The notes beneath the pieces are model-generated. The model searched no databases and was not told where the DNA came from. It worked only from the letters and a program-made list of their open reading frames with translations. Positions 7,605-16,091 of a stretch of DNA of 31,825 bases are shown in pieces. Made by a program: the position numbers and the translations under genes. The stretch is from an uncultured Lachnospiraceae bacterium. GTDB lineage: Bacteria; Bacillota; Clostridia; Lachnospirales; Lachnospiraceae. Where the stretch lies: assembly GCA_910585965.1 (NCBI GenBank), contig CAJUHH010000026.1:1-31825 (forward strand), given 5' to 3'. Within the stretch, counting starts at the first letter, position 1. Each line of letters starts with the position of its first letter.

Positions 7605-8124
7605 ACTGACAATTCTAAGGGTGGCGATGATTCCGTTTTTTGTTTTGTTTATGCTGATTCCTATAACAGGGGGGGCGGATAAATGGATAGCCCTTGCTTT
7701 GTTTATAGCGGCGAGCCTGACGGATTTGCTGGACGGGCATATTGCCAGAAAATATAATCTGATCACTAATTTTGGCAAGTTTATGGATCCGCTTGCAGAT
7801 AAGCTGCTGGTATGTTCGGCGCTGATCTGCCTGGTGGAACTGGGGAGGATCCCGTCCTGGATAGTGATCGTCATTATTGCCAGGGAATTTATTATCAGCG
7901 GATTCCGGCTGATTGCATCGGATAACGGCGTGGTGATCGCGGCCAGTTACTGGGGGAAATTTAAAACAACTTTCCAGATGGTGATGATCTGCCTGATGAT
8001 CGCCGATCTGGATGTTCTGCATCTTCTTACGGATATTGTTATGTGGATTGCGCTGATATTGACGGTGGTATCTTTGTTGGATTACCTCGTAAAAAATAAA
8101 GAAATTATGAAGGAAACAAAATAA
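7588..8124 (+). CDS. pgsA: CDP-diacylglycerol-glycerol-3-phosphate 3-phosphatidyltransferase
   Basis: A 178-residue membrane enzyme making phosphatidylglycerol phosphate from CDP-diacylglycerol and glycerol-3-phosphate. The CDP-alcohol phosphotransferase motif D-G-x2-A-R-x8-G-x3-D-x3-D is complete (Asp49, Gly50, Ala53, Arg54, Gly63, Asp67, Asp71). About five to six hydrophobic segments are seen, and MNLPNKLTILR is the typical start. The start lies inside the end of rimO, preceded by AGGAG. The order rimO-pgsA-cinA is common in Firmicutes. Confidence 0.95.
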   Translation: MNLPNKLTILRVAMIPFFVLFMLIPITGGADKWIALALFIAASLTDLLDGHIARKYNLITNFGKFMDPLADKLLVCSALICLVELGRIPSWIVIVIIAREFIISGFRLIASDNGVVIAASYWGKFKTTFQMVMICLMIADLDVLHLLTDIVMWIALILTVVSLLDYLVKNKEIMKETK

Positions 8125-8174
8125 TAGGAACGGATGGGGCAACAGAGCGGACAGGAAAAGGTAAGAGGACGATT

Positions 8175-9431
8175 ATGACAGTAGAATTAATATCGGTTGG
8201 GACGGAACTTTTGCTTGGGAACATTGTAAATACGAATGCGGCATATCTGTCGGAAAAATGTGCGGATCTGGGTTTATCCTGCTTTTACCAGAGCGTGGTA
8301 GGCGACAATGGGGAAAGGCTGGAGGGCGTGCTTAAGATGGCGCTGGAACGAGCCGATATTGTCATTTTGTCGGGTGGACTGGGACCTACGGAGGATGATT
8401 TGACGAAAGAGGTTGCGGCAAAGGTGATGGGCCGTAAATTGTTGATGCATATACCGTCTAAAAAAAGAATCGAAGAGTATTTTGCCAGCCGTAATATCGA
8501 GCTGACGGAAAATAATTGGAAGCAGGCGATGATGCCGGAGGGGGCCGTTGCAGTAGACAACGAAAACGGCACGGCACCGGGCGTTATTATAGAAGACGGG
8601 GAGAAAAAGGTGATACTTCTGCCGGGGCCGCCCAATGAAATGATTCCAATGTTTGAAAAAAGCATTATGCCTTATCTTGCGGGCAGCGATTCCGGCGTGA
8701 TTTATTCACAGACGGTAAAGGTCTGCGGCGTCGGGGAAAGCAAGGCAGAAACGCTAATCAAGGATATGATTGACAGCCAGGATAATCCGACGATTGCCAC
8801 TTATGCAAAAAATTGTGAAGTGCATTTGCGGGTTACAGCAAAGGCGGCTGGCGAAAAAGAAGCGAAAAAACTGGTGAAGCCGGTAGTCAAGGAACTGAAA
8901 AATCGATTCGGCCCCTGTGTTTATACGACGAACGCGGATATTACTTTGGAAAAAGCGGTTGTGGATCTTTTGGTTGCCAATAAGCTTACGGTGAGCACGG
9001 TGGAGTCTTGTACCGGAGGAATGCTGGCAGCAAGGCTCATCAATGTTTCCGGGGTTTCGGATGTATATAAGTCGGGATATATTACGTATTCCAATAAGGC
9101 AAAAAGAAGAATATTGGGTATCAAAAAAGGATTGCTGGAAAAGAAGGGAGCGGTCAGCGAAGAAGTTGCCAGAGAGATGGCAAAGGGCGCTGCGACAATA
9201 TCCAGAGCAGAAGTGTCTGTATCGATCACTGGCATTGCGGGACCTGGAGGAGGAACGGAAGAAAAACCGGTTGGTTTAGTCTATATTGCATGCAGTGTAT
9301 GCGGCAAAATAAAAGTCAGGAAATATAATTTCAGAGGAAACCGGGCAAAGATAAGGGAAACGGCCGTGTCGTCCGCGTTAATTCTGATGCGGCAGTGTAT
9401 TTTGGAATACTATAGCGAGGTTACATTTTAG
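8175..9431 (+). CDS. cinA: CinA family protein (nicotinamide-nucleotide amidase type)
   Basis: A 418-residue two-domain protein of full length. The N-terminal MoCF-like domain (about 1-170) has the ISVGTELLLGN and SGGLGPTEDD motifs. The C-terminal domain (about 255-415) carries the ESCTGG serine motif at 277-282 and GIAGPGGG, typical of NMN deamidase (PncC) activity in pyridine nucleotide salvage. CinA proteins are also linked to competence through RecA. It begins 50 nt after pgsA. In many Firmicutes recA follows cinA directly; here one membrane-protein gene lies between them. Confidence 0.94.
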   Translation: MTVELISVGTELLLGNIVNTNAAYLSEKCADLGLSCFYQSVVGDNGERLEGVLKMALERADIVILSGGLGPTEDDLTKEVAAKVMGRKLLMHIPSKKRIEEYFASRNIELTENNWKQAMMPEGAVAVDNENGTAPGVIIEDGEKKVILLPGPPNEMIPMFEKSIMPYLAGSDSGVIYSQTVKVCGVGESKAETLIKDMIDSQDNPTIATYAKNCEVHLRVTAKAAGEKEAKKLVKPVVKELKNRFGPCVYTTNADITLEKAVVDLLVANKLTVSTVESCTGGMLAARLINVSGVSDVYKSGYITYSNKAKRRILGIKKGLLEKKGAVSEEVAREMAKGAATISRAEVSVSITGIAGPGGGTEEKPVGLVYIACSVCGKIKVRKYNFRGNRAKIRETAVSSALILMRQCILEYYSEVTF

Positions 9432-9477
9432 GAGGGGTTTTACAGCTGTTGCCTGATTAGGCAGTATGGGGGTGGGT

Positions 9478-10788
9478 ATGGATAGACAGGATCAGACTAC
9501 CGATGGAAAATTTGAAGGCGGGATTTTTAGCAGGATGGTGATGGAAGAGAACGAGGCGGGCCAGGATTCGCCGGAACCCCATTATTTTAATTATGCGTCT
9601 GTTTATATGGAAAAGCAGAAACCTTTGGAGAAACCTCCAGCGGAAGAAGCGTTTAAGGAAATTCCAGAGTCCCTGGGGGAGGGAGAACCCGGTGACTCGA
9701 AGGAAGCGGGGGTTTCAGGAAAAGCAAGGATTACAGAGGAGCCGGAGTTTTCGGAGGTTCCTCGTTTTTCCAAAGTACCTGGCGGTTCGGAAAGGCATGA
9801 ATATGAGAAAAAACCGAAGCCGGGACAGGAAGCCGGGGCAGGCTATGGCTATCAATACATCGAAGATGGTGCATGTCGGTGCCGGAACTGTCCGAACAGG
9901 CAGAAATCAGGGCAGACTGTTTTGGTCGTTATATCATTGACAGCGGTTGCGGCATTAGCCATTGCCTTTCTTATAGCGGTTTTTGGCCTTGTGACGGTTT
10001 CTTTATGGAAAGCGGGGCGACCGACTGAACGTACAGCGGATGCCGTGGCAAATGCTGCCGCGGATGGAGAAAAAAGAACCTATTTTGGGGAGGAAACGCC
10101 GAAAAAAGGTTTGGGGGATAAGTATGGGGAAATTCCCTTGCCTGGAACAGAGGGGGCCGGGGAATATTATGGTGAAATTGCCGATGCCATCCGTACGGAC
10201 CTGAATTATTCCATCGAATGGAAAAATTATGAATATGAGGGAAACAGCGATAAAGTGACAATTGCGGTGGACTATCCCGTAATCGAAGGAAATGTTCCGA
10301 ATCTGGAGGTCATTAATGATATGATAGATGATGAGACGGAATATTTTGAGGAATATTATGCGGAATATTCCAAATATATGATGCCGGAGGAAAGTTTTCT
10401 GGTATATTCGGAAGGTTTTGTCACGTTTATGGATCCGGAAGTGATGAGCGTGGTATTCTGCGAAATGATATATACGGACTATTGGACGGATTATGGTTTG
10501 TACTGCCTGAACATCGATATGGAGAACGGAGTGGTGTTGGATAATAGCAGCATTATGGATATTGATGATGAATTTGCCGTAGATTTCCGTAAAAGGTGCA
10601 GACAGCAGAACGGGTCAGTGAGTGATCTTGACTCTATGACAGACCAGGAAATTGTTCATTATCTCACAAGCGGCGGAACTTCCATCCTTTTTTATACACC
10701 CCTTGGAATGGAAGTGGGGCTGAATATGGGGGAATATTATGTAACGGTGACGTATCAGGATTATGAAAAGTATCTTCAGAAGTATTGA
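9478..10788 (+). CDS. Membrane-anchored protein with RsiV/PdaC-like (DUF3298/DUF4163-type) ectodomain
   Basis: About 436 residues. Residues 1-125 are cytoplasmic, rich in Pro, Glu and Lys and probably disordered. A cysteine cluster CRCRNCPNR lies just before a single membrane segment (about residues 142-168 from this start). The extracellular part ends in a domain beginning near DLNYSIEW that resembles the DUF3298 ectodomain of RsiV and PdaC (a V-x-Y-P-V-I strand, N-x-x-x-x-I-N-D helix and YCLNIDMENG turn). It could be a sensor or cell-wall-binding protein; no catalytic motif is clear. Two in-frame ATGs compete: 9478 has a G-rich site before it, while 9466 lies next to a small hairpin (9450-9463). 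An in-frame stop at 9454 excludes earlier starts. Confidence 0.7.
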   Translation: MDRQDQTTDGKFEGGIFSRMVMEENEAGQDSPEPHYFNYASVYMEKQKPLEKPPAEEAFKEIPESLGEGEPGDSKEAGVSGKARITEEPEFSEVPRFSKVPGGSERHEYEKKPKPGQEAGAGYGYQYIEDGACRCRNCPNRQKSGQTVLVVISLTAVAALAIAFLIAVFGLVTVSLWKAGRPTERTADAVANAAADGEKRTYFGEETPKKGLGDKYGEIPLPGTEGAGEYYGEIADAIRTDLNYSIEWKNYEYEGNSDKVTIAVDYPVIEGNVPNLEVINDMIDDETEYFEEYYAEYSKYMMPEESFLVYSEGFVTFMDPEVMSVVFCEMIYTDYWTDYGLYCLNIDMENGVVLDNSSIMDIDDEFAVDFRKRCRQQNGSVSDLDSMTDQEIVHYLTSGGTSILFYTPLGMEVGLNMGEYYVTVTYQDYEKYLQKY

Positions 10789-11097
10789 CTTCCATGTAAT
10801 ATAATAGCTGAATCATTTTGCGTGGCATGGGGCAGGATTTTCTCTTCCGTTGCGCCATGCCGTCTGCAAAAATTGATTCTCGTGGTTTTGTGCTGTTTTT
10901 TCTTGTTATTTTCTATGGAATATGCTATATTAGAAAAAAATATTCGTGAGGAAACAAGAGCATTCTTTGCTTTTCTTTCAGGCTTCAGGCATATCGCCTA
11001 ATTTCCACAAAAAATAACCAAAATGAATATGCAAGGGATGTTTATGGGACTTATCCTATGTTATGATCATAATATACGATATATTTATGAAAAATGA
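10789..11097. other. Long intergenic leader upstream of recA
   Basis: No coding region is credible here. It holds a hairpin GGCATGG/CCATGCC (10824-10830 with 10855-10861) without a T-tract, which could mark the 3' end of the preceding transcript. It also holds the second copy of the 16-nt word at 10864-10879 and a separate promoter at 10903-10931. The rest is AT-rich with a small inverted repeat AGGC-ATATC-GCCT near 10988. Confidence 0.5.
10903..10931 (+). promoter_or_regulatory. Orphan extended -10 promoter upstream of recA
   Basis: TTGTTA (10903-10908) and TATATT (10926-10931) are separated by 17 nt, with the extended TG motif at 10923-10924. No ORF starts before recA at 11234. It would make either a recA transcript with a leader of nearly 300 nt or a small RNA. 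Confidence 0.55.
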
Positions 11098-11126
11098 TTG
11101 ACAAAACCGAACGTTTGTTTTAGCAT
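11098..11126 (+). promoter_or_regulatory. recA SOS promoter
   Basis: TTGACA (11098-11103) and TAGCAT (11121-11126) with a 17-nt spacer. A LexA-type box fills the spacer and a second covers the start site, so repression by LexA (DinR) is expected. The leader to recA is about 100 nt. Confidence 0.8.
11108..11121. promoter_or_regulatory. LexA (DinR) box 1
   Basis: CGAACGTTTGTTTT closely matches the Gram-positive SOS box CGAAC-N4-GTTYG and lies inside the recA promoter spacer. Confidence 0.8.
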
Positions 11127-11131
11127 AAGAA

Positions 11132-11145
11132 AGAACAAATGTTCT
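11132..11145. promoter_or_regulatory. LexA (DinR) box 2
   Basis: AGAACAAATGTTCT is a GAAC-N4-GTTC palindrome of the Gram-positive SOS type at the predicted transcription start of recA. Its centre is 24 nt from the centre of box 1. Confidence 0.8.
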
Positions 11146-11233
11146 TGGATTTGCAGTCGGACATGTAATAGATACGTGTTAGCCCAAATATATGTTTGAA
11201 GTAAAAAGAAAAAGACAAGGAGAAAGATAACAG

Positions 11234-12337
11234 ATGGAAAGAGAAGAAAAATTAAAAGCATTGGACGCGGCGCTGGTACATATAGAGAAGCAATATGGGA
11301 AAGGCGCTGTCATGAAACTGGGCGATCCGAGCGCGCAGATGAATGTGGAGACGATACCGACGGGATCCTTAAGCTTGGATCTGGCACTGGGACTGGGCGG
11401 TATTCCTAAGGGCAGAATCATTGAGATTTACGGGCCGGAATCCAGCGGTAAGACGACAGTAACCCTGCATATGATTGCAGAAGTGCAGAAAAAGGGAGGA
11501 ATTGCTGGATTTATTGATGCCGAGCATGCTCTAGATCCGGTGTATGCAAAGAATATAGGGGTGGACGTGGATAACTTATATATATCCCAGCCCGATAACG
11601 GTGAACAGGCTTTGGAAATTACAGAAACCATGGTGCGTTCCGGTGCGGTCGATATTGTGGTAGTGGATTCGGTTGCCGCATTGGTGCCGAAGGCAGAGAT
11701 TGACGGAGATATGGGGGACAGCCATGTAGGACTTCATGCCCGCCTGATGTCCCAGGCGCTGCGGAAACTTACAGCAGTGATCAGCAAATCCAATTGTACG
11801 GTAGTATTTATTAACCAGCTGCGTGAAAAGGTAGGAGTTATGTTCGGAAATCCGGAGACGACCACAGGAGGACGCGCGTTAAAGTTTTATTCCTCTGTGC
11901 GGCTGGATGTAAGGAGAATAGAGTCATTGAAGCAGAGCGGGGAAGTGATCGGAAACAGGACGAGAGTAAAAGTGGTGAAAAATAAGATCGCGCCTCCCTT
12001 TAAAGAAGCGGAATTCGATATTATGTTCGGGGAAGGGATCTCGGCAGTAGGGGATATTTTGGATTTGGCAGCCGAAAACGGCATTATCAATAAAAGCGGC
12101 GCATGGTATGCATATGGAGGAAATAAGATCGGCCAGGGACGGGAGAATGCGAAACAGTATTTGAAGGACAATCCAGAGATATGCAAAGAAATAGAACATA
12201 AGGTAAGGAGCCATTTTGGGCTGGAAAAGGATGCGGAAGCGGCGGAAACGAAGATGCCTGAAGCCAAGGAGCCGGCGGCTCCTGAGGAAAAGAAACGGGC
12301 AACGAGGACGGCGGCGCAGAAACGGGGAGAGGAATGA
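11234..12337 (+). CDS. recA: Recombinase RecA
   Basis: A 367-residue DNA-dependent ATPase for homologous recombination and LexA co-protease activity. The Walker A motif GPESSGKT is at residues 67-74, Walker B is in VDIVVVDSVAALVP (about 139-152), and the GRALKFYSSVRLDVRR region is typical. The C-terminal tail is Ala/Lys/Glu-rich. AAGGAG lies 11 nt before the ATG. The stop overlaps the recX ATG by 4 nt (ATGA). Two LexA-type boxes upstream mark it as an SOS gene. Confidence 0.98.
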   Translation: MEREEKLKALDAALVHIEKQYGKGAVMKLGDPSAQMNVETIPTGSLSLDLALGLGGIPKGRIIEIYGPESSGKTTVTLHMIAEVQKKGGIAGFIDAEHALDPVYAKNIGVDVDNLYISQPDNGEQALEITETMVRSGAVDIVVVDSVAALVPKAEIDGDMGDSHVGLHARLMSQALRKLTAVISKSNCTVVFINQLREKVGVMFGNPETTTGGRALKFYSSVRLDVRRIESLKQSGEVIGNRTRVKVVKNKIAPPFKEAEFDIMFGEGISAVGDILDLAAENGIINKSGAWYAYGGNKIGQGRENAKQYLKDNPEICKEIEHKVRSHFGLEKDAEAAETKMPEAKEPAAPEEKKRATRTAAQKRGEE

Positions 12338-12957
12338 CAGTAACAGGGATCGAGGAGATCAATCATAAAAAAGCCAAAGTATTTATAGACCATGAGTTCG
12401 CCTTTGTGTTATACAAAGGCGAACTGCGTCTTTATGGGATAGAAGAAGGAAGAGAGATTGAAGAAGGGGAATACTTGGAGATTACGGAAACGGTACTGCC
12501 TAAGAGGGCGAAGCTTCGATGCATGAATCTTTTAAAGAGCCGGGCATATACCGAGAAACAGCTGAGAGATAAGCTTGTCCAGGGAGAATATAGGGAAGAT
12601 GCGGTTGAGGAGGCGATTGCCTATGTGAAGTCTTATGGATATATCGATGACAGGAAGTATGCGGAAGACTTTATTTCCTGCCATATGGCAGACAGGAGCC
12701 GGAAGAAGATGGAATTGGATTTGTGCAGGAAGGGAATCGACAGGAAAATCATACAGGAAATCATGGAGCGGCTGACAGAGGAGGGGGAAGGGCCGGATGA
12801 ATTTTTGGCAGCCCAAAAATTCCTTGAGAAAAAAAATTTTGATCCGAATCATGCCGGAAATAAAGAAAAACAGAAGATGTCGGCATTTTTATATAGAAAA
12901 GGATTTCATATGGACATAATAAGAAGAGTACTTTTACTTGACATAACATCAATTTAA
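12334..12957 (+). CDS. recX: RecA regulator RecX
   Basis: A 207-residue protein with three tandem helical RecX repeats: ALRMC-like RCMNLLKSRAYTEKQL near residue 60, then AIAYVKSYGYIDDRKYAEDF, then a third repeat near FLYRKGFHMDIIRRVL. RecX binds RecA filaments and modulates their extension. The start overlaps the recA stop by 4 nt, so the two are co-translated and share SOS control. No clear terminator is seen before rny. Confidence 0.9.
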   Translation: MTVTGIEEINHKKAKVFIDHEFAFVLYKGELRLYGIEEGREIEEGEYLEITETVLPKRAKLRCMNLLKSRAYTEKQLRDKLVQGEYREDAVEEAIAYVKSYGYIDDRKYAEDFISCHMADRSRKKMELDLCRKGIDRKIIQEIMERLTEEGEGPDEFLAAQKFLEKKNFDPNHAGNKEKQKMSAFLYRKGFHMDIIRRVLLLDITSI

Positions 12958-12973
12958 GTTTAAAATTTAACTG

Positions 12974-13004
12974 TTGTAAAATCGCTTGTATTACATTCTA
13001 TAAT
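12974..13004 (+). promoter_or_regulatory. Probable rny promoter
   Basis: A perfect -10 TATAAT (12999-13004) has a weak -35 TTGTAA (12974-12979) at a long 19-nt spacing. It lies in the 91-nt gap between recX and rny, giving a leader of about 38 nt. Confidence 0.55.
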
Positions 13005-13048
13005 AGATAATAGTACAATGAAAACTAAATAAGGAGGTGCTCCTGTAC

Positions 13049-14593
13049 ATGGATGTTGTAATAGCGGTAATCGTGACTCTGATTATCTCGATACCAGTAT
13101 CTGCCGCAGTAGCTTCATCCTATCGCAAGAAAGTCGTGGAATCCAAGATCGGCAATGCGGAGGATAAAGCGAGGGAGATCATCGATGAGGCACTGAAAAC
13201 TGCTGAGACAAAGAAGCGGGAATCATTGCTCGAGGTCAAAGAAGAATCCATTCGTACCAAGAACGAATTGGACAAGGAGATCAAAGAGCGGAGGGCCGAA
13301 GCGCAGCGTTATGAGCGCAGGGTTCAGCAGAAGGAAGAAAACATCGATAAAAAGGCAGAAGCTATTGAGAAGAAAGAAGCAAGCTTGGCATCAAAAGAAG
13401 AAAATCTTGCTAAATTACGGGAAGAAGTCGCGAAACTCAACGAACAGAGATTACAGGAACTGGAACGAATCTCAGGATTAACCTCCGATCAGGCAAAAGA
13501 TTATTTGTTAAAAATTGTGGAAGACGAAGTAAAACATGAATCTGCTGTAATGATTAAAGAAATGGAAAGCAGAGCAAAGGAAGAGGCGGATAAGAAAGCG
13601 AAAGAATATGTGGTTTCCGCGATACAGAAATGCGCGGCCGACCACGTATCTGAGACGACGATATCTGTGGTACAGCTTCCGAACGATGAGATGAAAGGAC
13701 GGATCATAGGCAGGGAGGGAAGAAATATCAGAACTCTCGAAACGATGACAGGCGTGGACCTCATTATTGATGATACGCCGGAAGCCGTTATTTTATCCGG
13801 TTTCGATCCGATCCGCCGCGAGGTTGCGAGAATTGCGCTTGAAAAATTGATTGTGGATGGGCGTATCCATCCGGCAAGAATTGAAGAAATGGTGGAAAAA
13901 GCGCAGAGGGAAGTCGAAGTAATGATCAAAGAAGAAGGTGAAGCGGCTACATTGGAAGTCGGCGTGCATGGCATTCACCCGGAGCTTGTCAAATTACTTG
14001 GAAAGATGAAGTTCAGAACCAGTTATGGTCAGAACGCTTTGAAACATTCGATTGAAGTTGCCCAGCTCTCCGGCTTGCTGGCGGCAGAAATGGGACTGGA
14101 TGTGAGAATGGCAAAGCGTGCAGGATTGCTCCACGATATAGGAAAAGCGGTAGACCATGAAATGGAAGGCTCCCATATTCAGCTGGGCGTTGACCTTTGC
14201 AGGAAGTACAAGGAGTCAGCGACAGTCATTAATGCGGTGGAATCGCACCATGGCGATGTAGAACCCCATTCTTTGATCGCGTGCCTTGTACAAGCTGCAG
14301 ATACCATTTCGGCGGCAAGGCCAGGTGCGAGAAGGGAAACATTAGAGACATATACAAGCAGATTAAAACAATTAGAGGATATTACAAATAATTTTAAAGG
14401 CGTTGATAAATCTTTTGCTATACAGGCGGGTAGAGAGATTCGTGTAATGGTAGTTCCAGAACAGATTACCGATGCAGATATGGTATTGCTGGCGAGAGAC
14501 ATTTCCAAACAGATTGAAGCTGAATTGGAATATCCGGGCCAGATTAAAGTAAATGTTATCAGGGAATCGAGAGTTATTGATTATGCCAAGTAG
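13049..14593 (+). CDS. rny: Ribonuclease Y
   Basis: A 514-residue membrane-anchored endoribonuclease that initiates mRNA decay. Residues 1-25 form the membrane anchor (MDVVIAVIVTLIISIP). A long charged coiled coil runs to about 200. The KH domain has GRIIGREGRN near 216-225 and the HD phosphohydrolase domain has LLHDIGKAVDHE near 360. AAGGAGGTG (13031-13039) lies 9 nt before the ATG, so I prefer this start to the GTG at 13037, which lies within that site. It has its own -10 box and a terminator. Confidence 0.96.
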   Translation: MDVVIAVIVTLIISIPVSAAVASSYRKKVVESKIGNAEDKAREIIDEALKTAETKKRESLLEVKEESIRTKNELDKEIKERRAEAQRYERRVQQKEENIDKKAEAIEKKEASLASKEENLAKLREEVAKLNEQRLQELERISGLTSDQAKDYLLKIVEDEVKHESAVMIKEMESRAKEEADKKAKEYVVSAIQKCAADHVSETTISVVQLPNDEMKGRIIGREGRNIRTLETMTGVDLIIDDTPEAVILSGFDPIRREVARIALEKLIVDGRIHPARIEEMVEKAQREVEVMIKEEGEAATLEVGVHGIHPELVKLLGKMKFRTSYGQNALKHSIEVAQLSGLLAAEMGLDVRMAKRAGLLHDIGKAVDHEMEGSHIQLGVDLCRKYKESATVINAVESHHGDVEPHSLIACLVQAADTISAARPGARRETLETYTSRLKQLEDITNNFKGVDKSFAIQAGREIRVMVVPEQITDADMVLLARDISKQIEAELEYPGQIKVNVIRESRVIDYAK

Positions 14594-14625
14594 GCAGCCA
14601 AGCAAGGCAGTATAATTAAGAAGAG

Positions 14626-14679
14626 ATAAGGAAAGTATTGGGAATGTAAGGTTTTCAAGACTTTCCTTATTTATATTTT
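14626..14679 (+). terminator. Terminator after rny
   Basis: ATAAGGAAAGT (14626-14636) pairs perfectly over 11 bp with ACTTTCCTTAT (14660-14670), with a 23-nt loop and a T-rich tail to about 14679. The large loop is slightly unusual. Confidence 0.7.
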
Positions 14680-14704
14680 AAGGAAAAATAGTTGAAAAAA
14701 GTCC

Positions 14705-14733
14705 TTGTGCTATCGGAAACCTTGTAGTAGAAT
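14705..14733 (+). promoter_or_regulatory. Probable promoter of the aminotransferase operon
   Basis: TTGTGC (14705-14710) and TAGAAT (14728-14733) with a 17-nt spacer, following the rny terminator and about 60 nt before the chosen start codon. Confidence 0.6.
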
Positions 14734-14795
14734 ATACGAAGTGTATGATTGTATACGATAATCCCAAAAGTATTTTCAAAGGAGCATGGTCGAAG

Positions 14796-16088
14796 ATGAA
14801 AGCGTATGAGGCATTGAGCAAAGAGGAATTACTTCAACTGCATACCCAATTATTAAAAGAATATGAGGATGCAAAAGGAAAGGGACTGAAACTGGATATG
14901 TCCAGGGGAAAGCCTTCGATAGCGCAGATGAATATGGAAATGGGCATTATGGATGTTCTTGGGTCTGTTGCGGATTACCAGACGGAAGCTGGGACAGACT
15001 GTAGGAATTATGGTCTTTTAGACGGCATTCCGGAAGCAAAAAAAATGATGGCGGAGATGATGGGGGCCGCTAATGCGGATCATGTGATCGTATGCGGAAA
15101 TTCCAGCCTCGCGATTATGTATGATGCCGTTTCCAGGTGCATGTCCCACGGCGTTTTGGGCAACACGCCATGGTGCAAACTGGATAAGGTGAAATTTTTG
15201 TGTCCGGTACCCGGGTATGACAGGCATTTTAAGATTACGGAGCATTTTGGCATAGAGATGATAGCAATACCCATGCGGGAAGACGGCCCGGATATGGATA
15301 TGGTGGAGGAATTGGTAAGCACGGATGAGGCCATAAAAGGGATATGGTGCGTGCCGAAATATTCCAATCCCCAGGGGTTCTCCTATTCGGATGAGACAGT
15401 AAGGCGGTTTGCGGCATTAAAACCGGCGGCGAAGGACTTCAGAATTTTTTGGGATAATGCATATGCGATTCATCATCTGTATGAGGATGAGCAGGATGAG
15501 ATTCTGGATATCCTGTCGGAATGCGAAAAAGCGGGAAATGCGGATATGGTATATGAGTTTGTTTCTACTTCGAAAGTAAGTTTTCCGGGCGGCGGCGTTG
15601 CTGCGGTGGCGGCATCCAAAGCGAACGTGGATGAGATATTAAAATCCATGACCGTGCAGACAATAGGATATGATAAAATAAATATGCTGCGCCATGTCAG
15701 GTTTTTTAAGGATCTGGACGGATTGAAGGAGCATATGAGAAAGCATTCCCAGATCTTGCGTCCGAAGTTCGAAGCTGTATTAAAAGTGTTGAACTCGGAA
15801 CTCGGCGGACTGGACATTGCGGAATGGACGGAGCCCAAAGGGGGTTATTTTATTTCTTTTGAATCTATGGAAGGCTGCGCGAAAGAAATCGTGGCAAAAT
15901 GCAAGGAGGCAGGAGTTGTGCTGACCGGGGCGGGAGCAACATTTCCGTATGGGAAGGATCCGAAGGACAGCAATATCCGTATCGCGCCTACTTTTCCGAC
16001 GCAGGAGGAGCTGGAAGCGGCGGCTGATTTGTTTGTGCTTTGCGTGAAGTTAGTAAGCGTGGAAAAACTTTTAAGTGGAATGAGGTAA
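14796..16088 (+). CDS. Pyridoxal-phosphate aminotransferase, aspartate aminotransferase subgroup Ic type
   Basis: About 430 residues. It has the fold-type I features: an MSRGKP segment near 35-40, NPQG at 191-194, WDNAY at 219-223, and the Schiff-base lysine Lys260 in STSKVSFPGGG. The STSK-x-x-x-x-G-x-G-V-A pattern and overall layout match the Asp_aminotransf (PF12897) group, which includes the Corynebacterium AspT-type aspartate aminotransferase. It would exchange amino groups between aspartate and 2-oxoglutarate; the exact substrate is not provable here. AAAGGAG (14778-14784) precedes the ATG at 14796. The in-frame ATG at 14745 lies close to the promoter and lacks a ribosome site. The Nudix gene follows after 3 nt. 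Confidence 0.85.
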   Translation: MKAYEALSKEELLQLHTQLLKEYEDAKGKGLKLDMSRGKPSIAQMNMEMGIMDVLGSVADYQTEAGTDCRNYGLLDGIPEAKKMMAEMMGAANADHVIVCGNSSLAIMYDAVSRCMSHGVLGNTPWCKLDKVKFLCPVPGYDRHFKITEHFGIEMIAIPMREDGPDMDMVEELVSTDEAIKGIWCVPKYSNPQGFSYSDETVRRFAALKPAAKDFRIFWDNAYAIHHLYEDEQDEILDILSECEKAGNADMVYEFVSTSKVSFPGGGVAAVAASKANVDEILKSMTVQTIGYDKINMLRHVRFFKDLDGLKEHMRKHSQILRPKFEAVLKVLNSELGGLDIAEWTEPKGGYFISFESMEGCAKEIVAKCKEAGVVLTGAGATFPYGKDPKDSNIRIAPTFPTQEELEAAADLFVLCVKLVSVEKLLSGMR

Positions 16089-16091
16089 AAA

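Noticed and set aside
10784..10806. TTGACT and TATAAT at the end of the RsiV-like gene
   Set aside because: The boxes are only about 10 nt apart, far too close for a sigma-A promoter.
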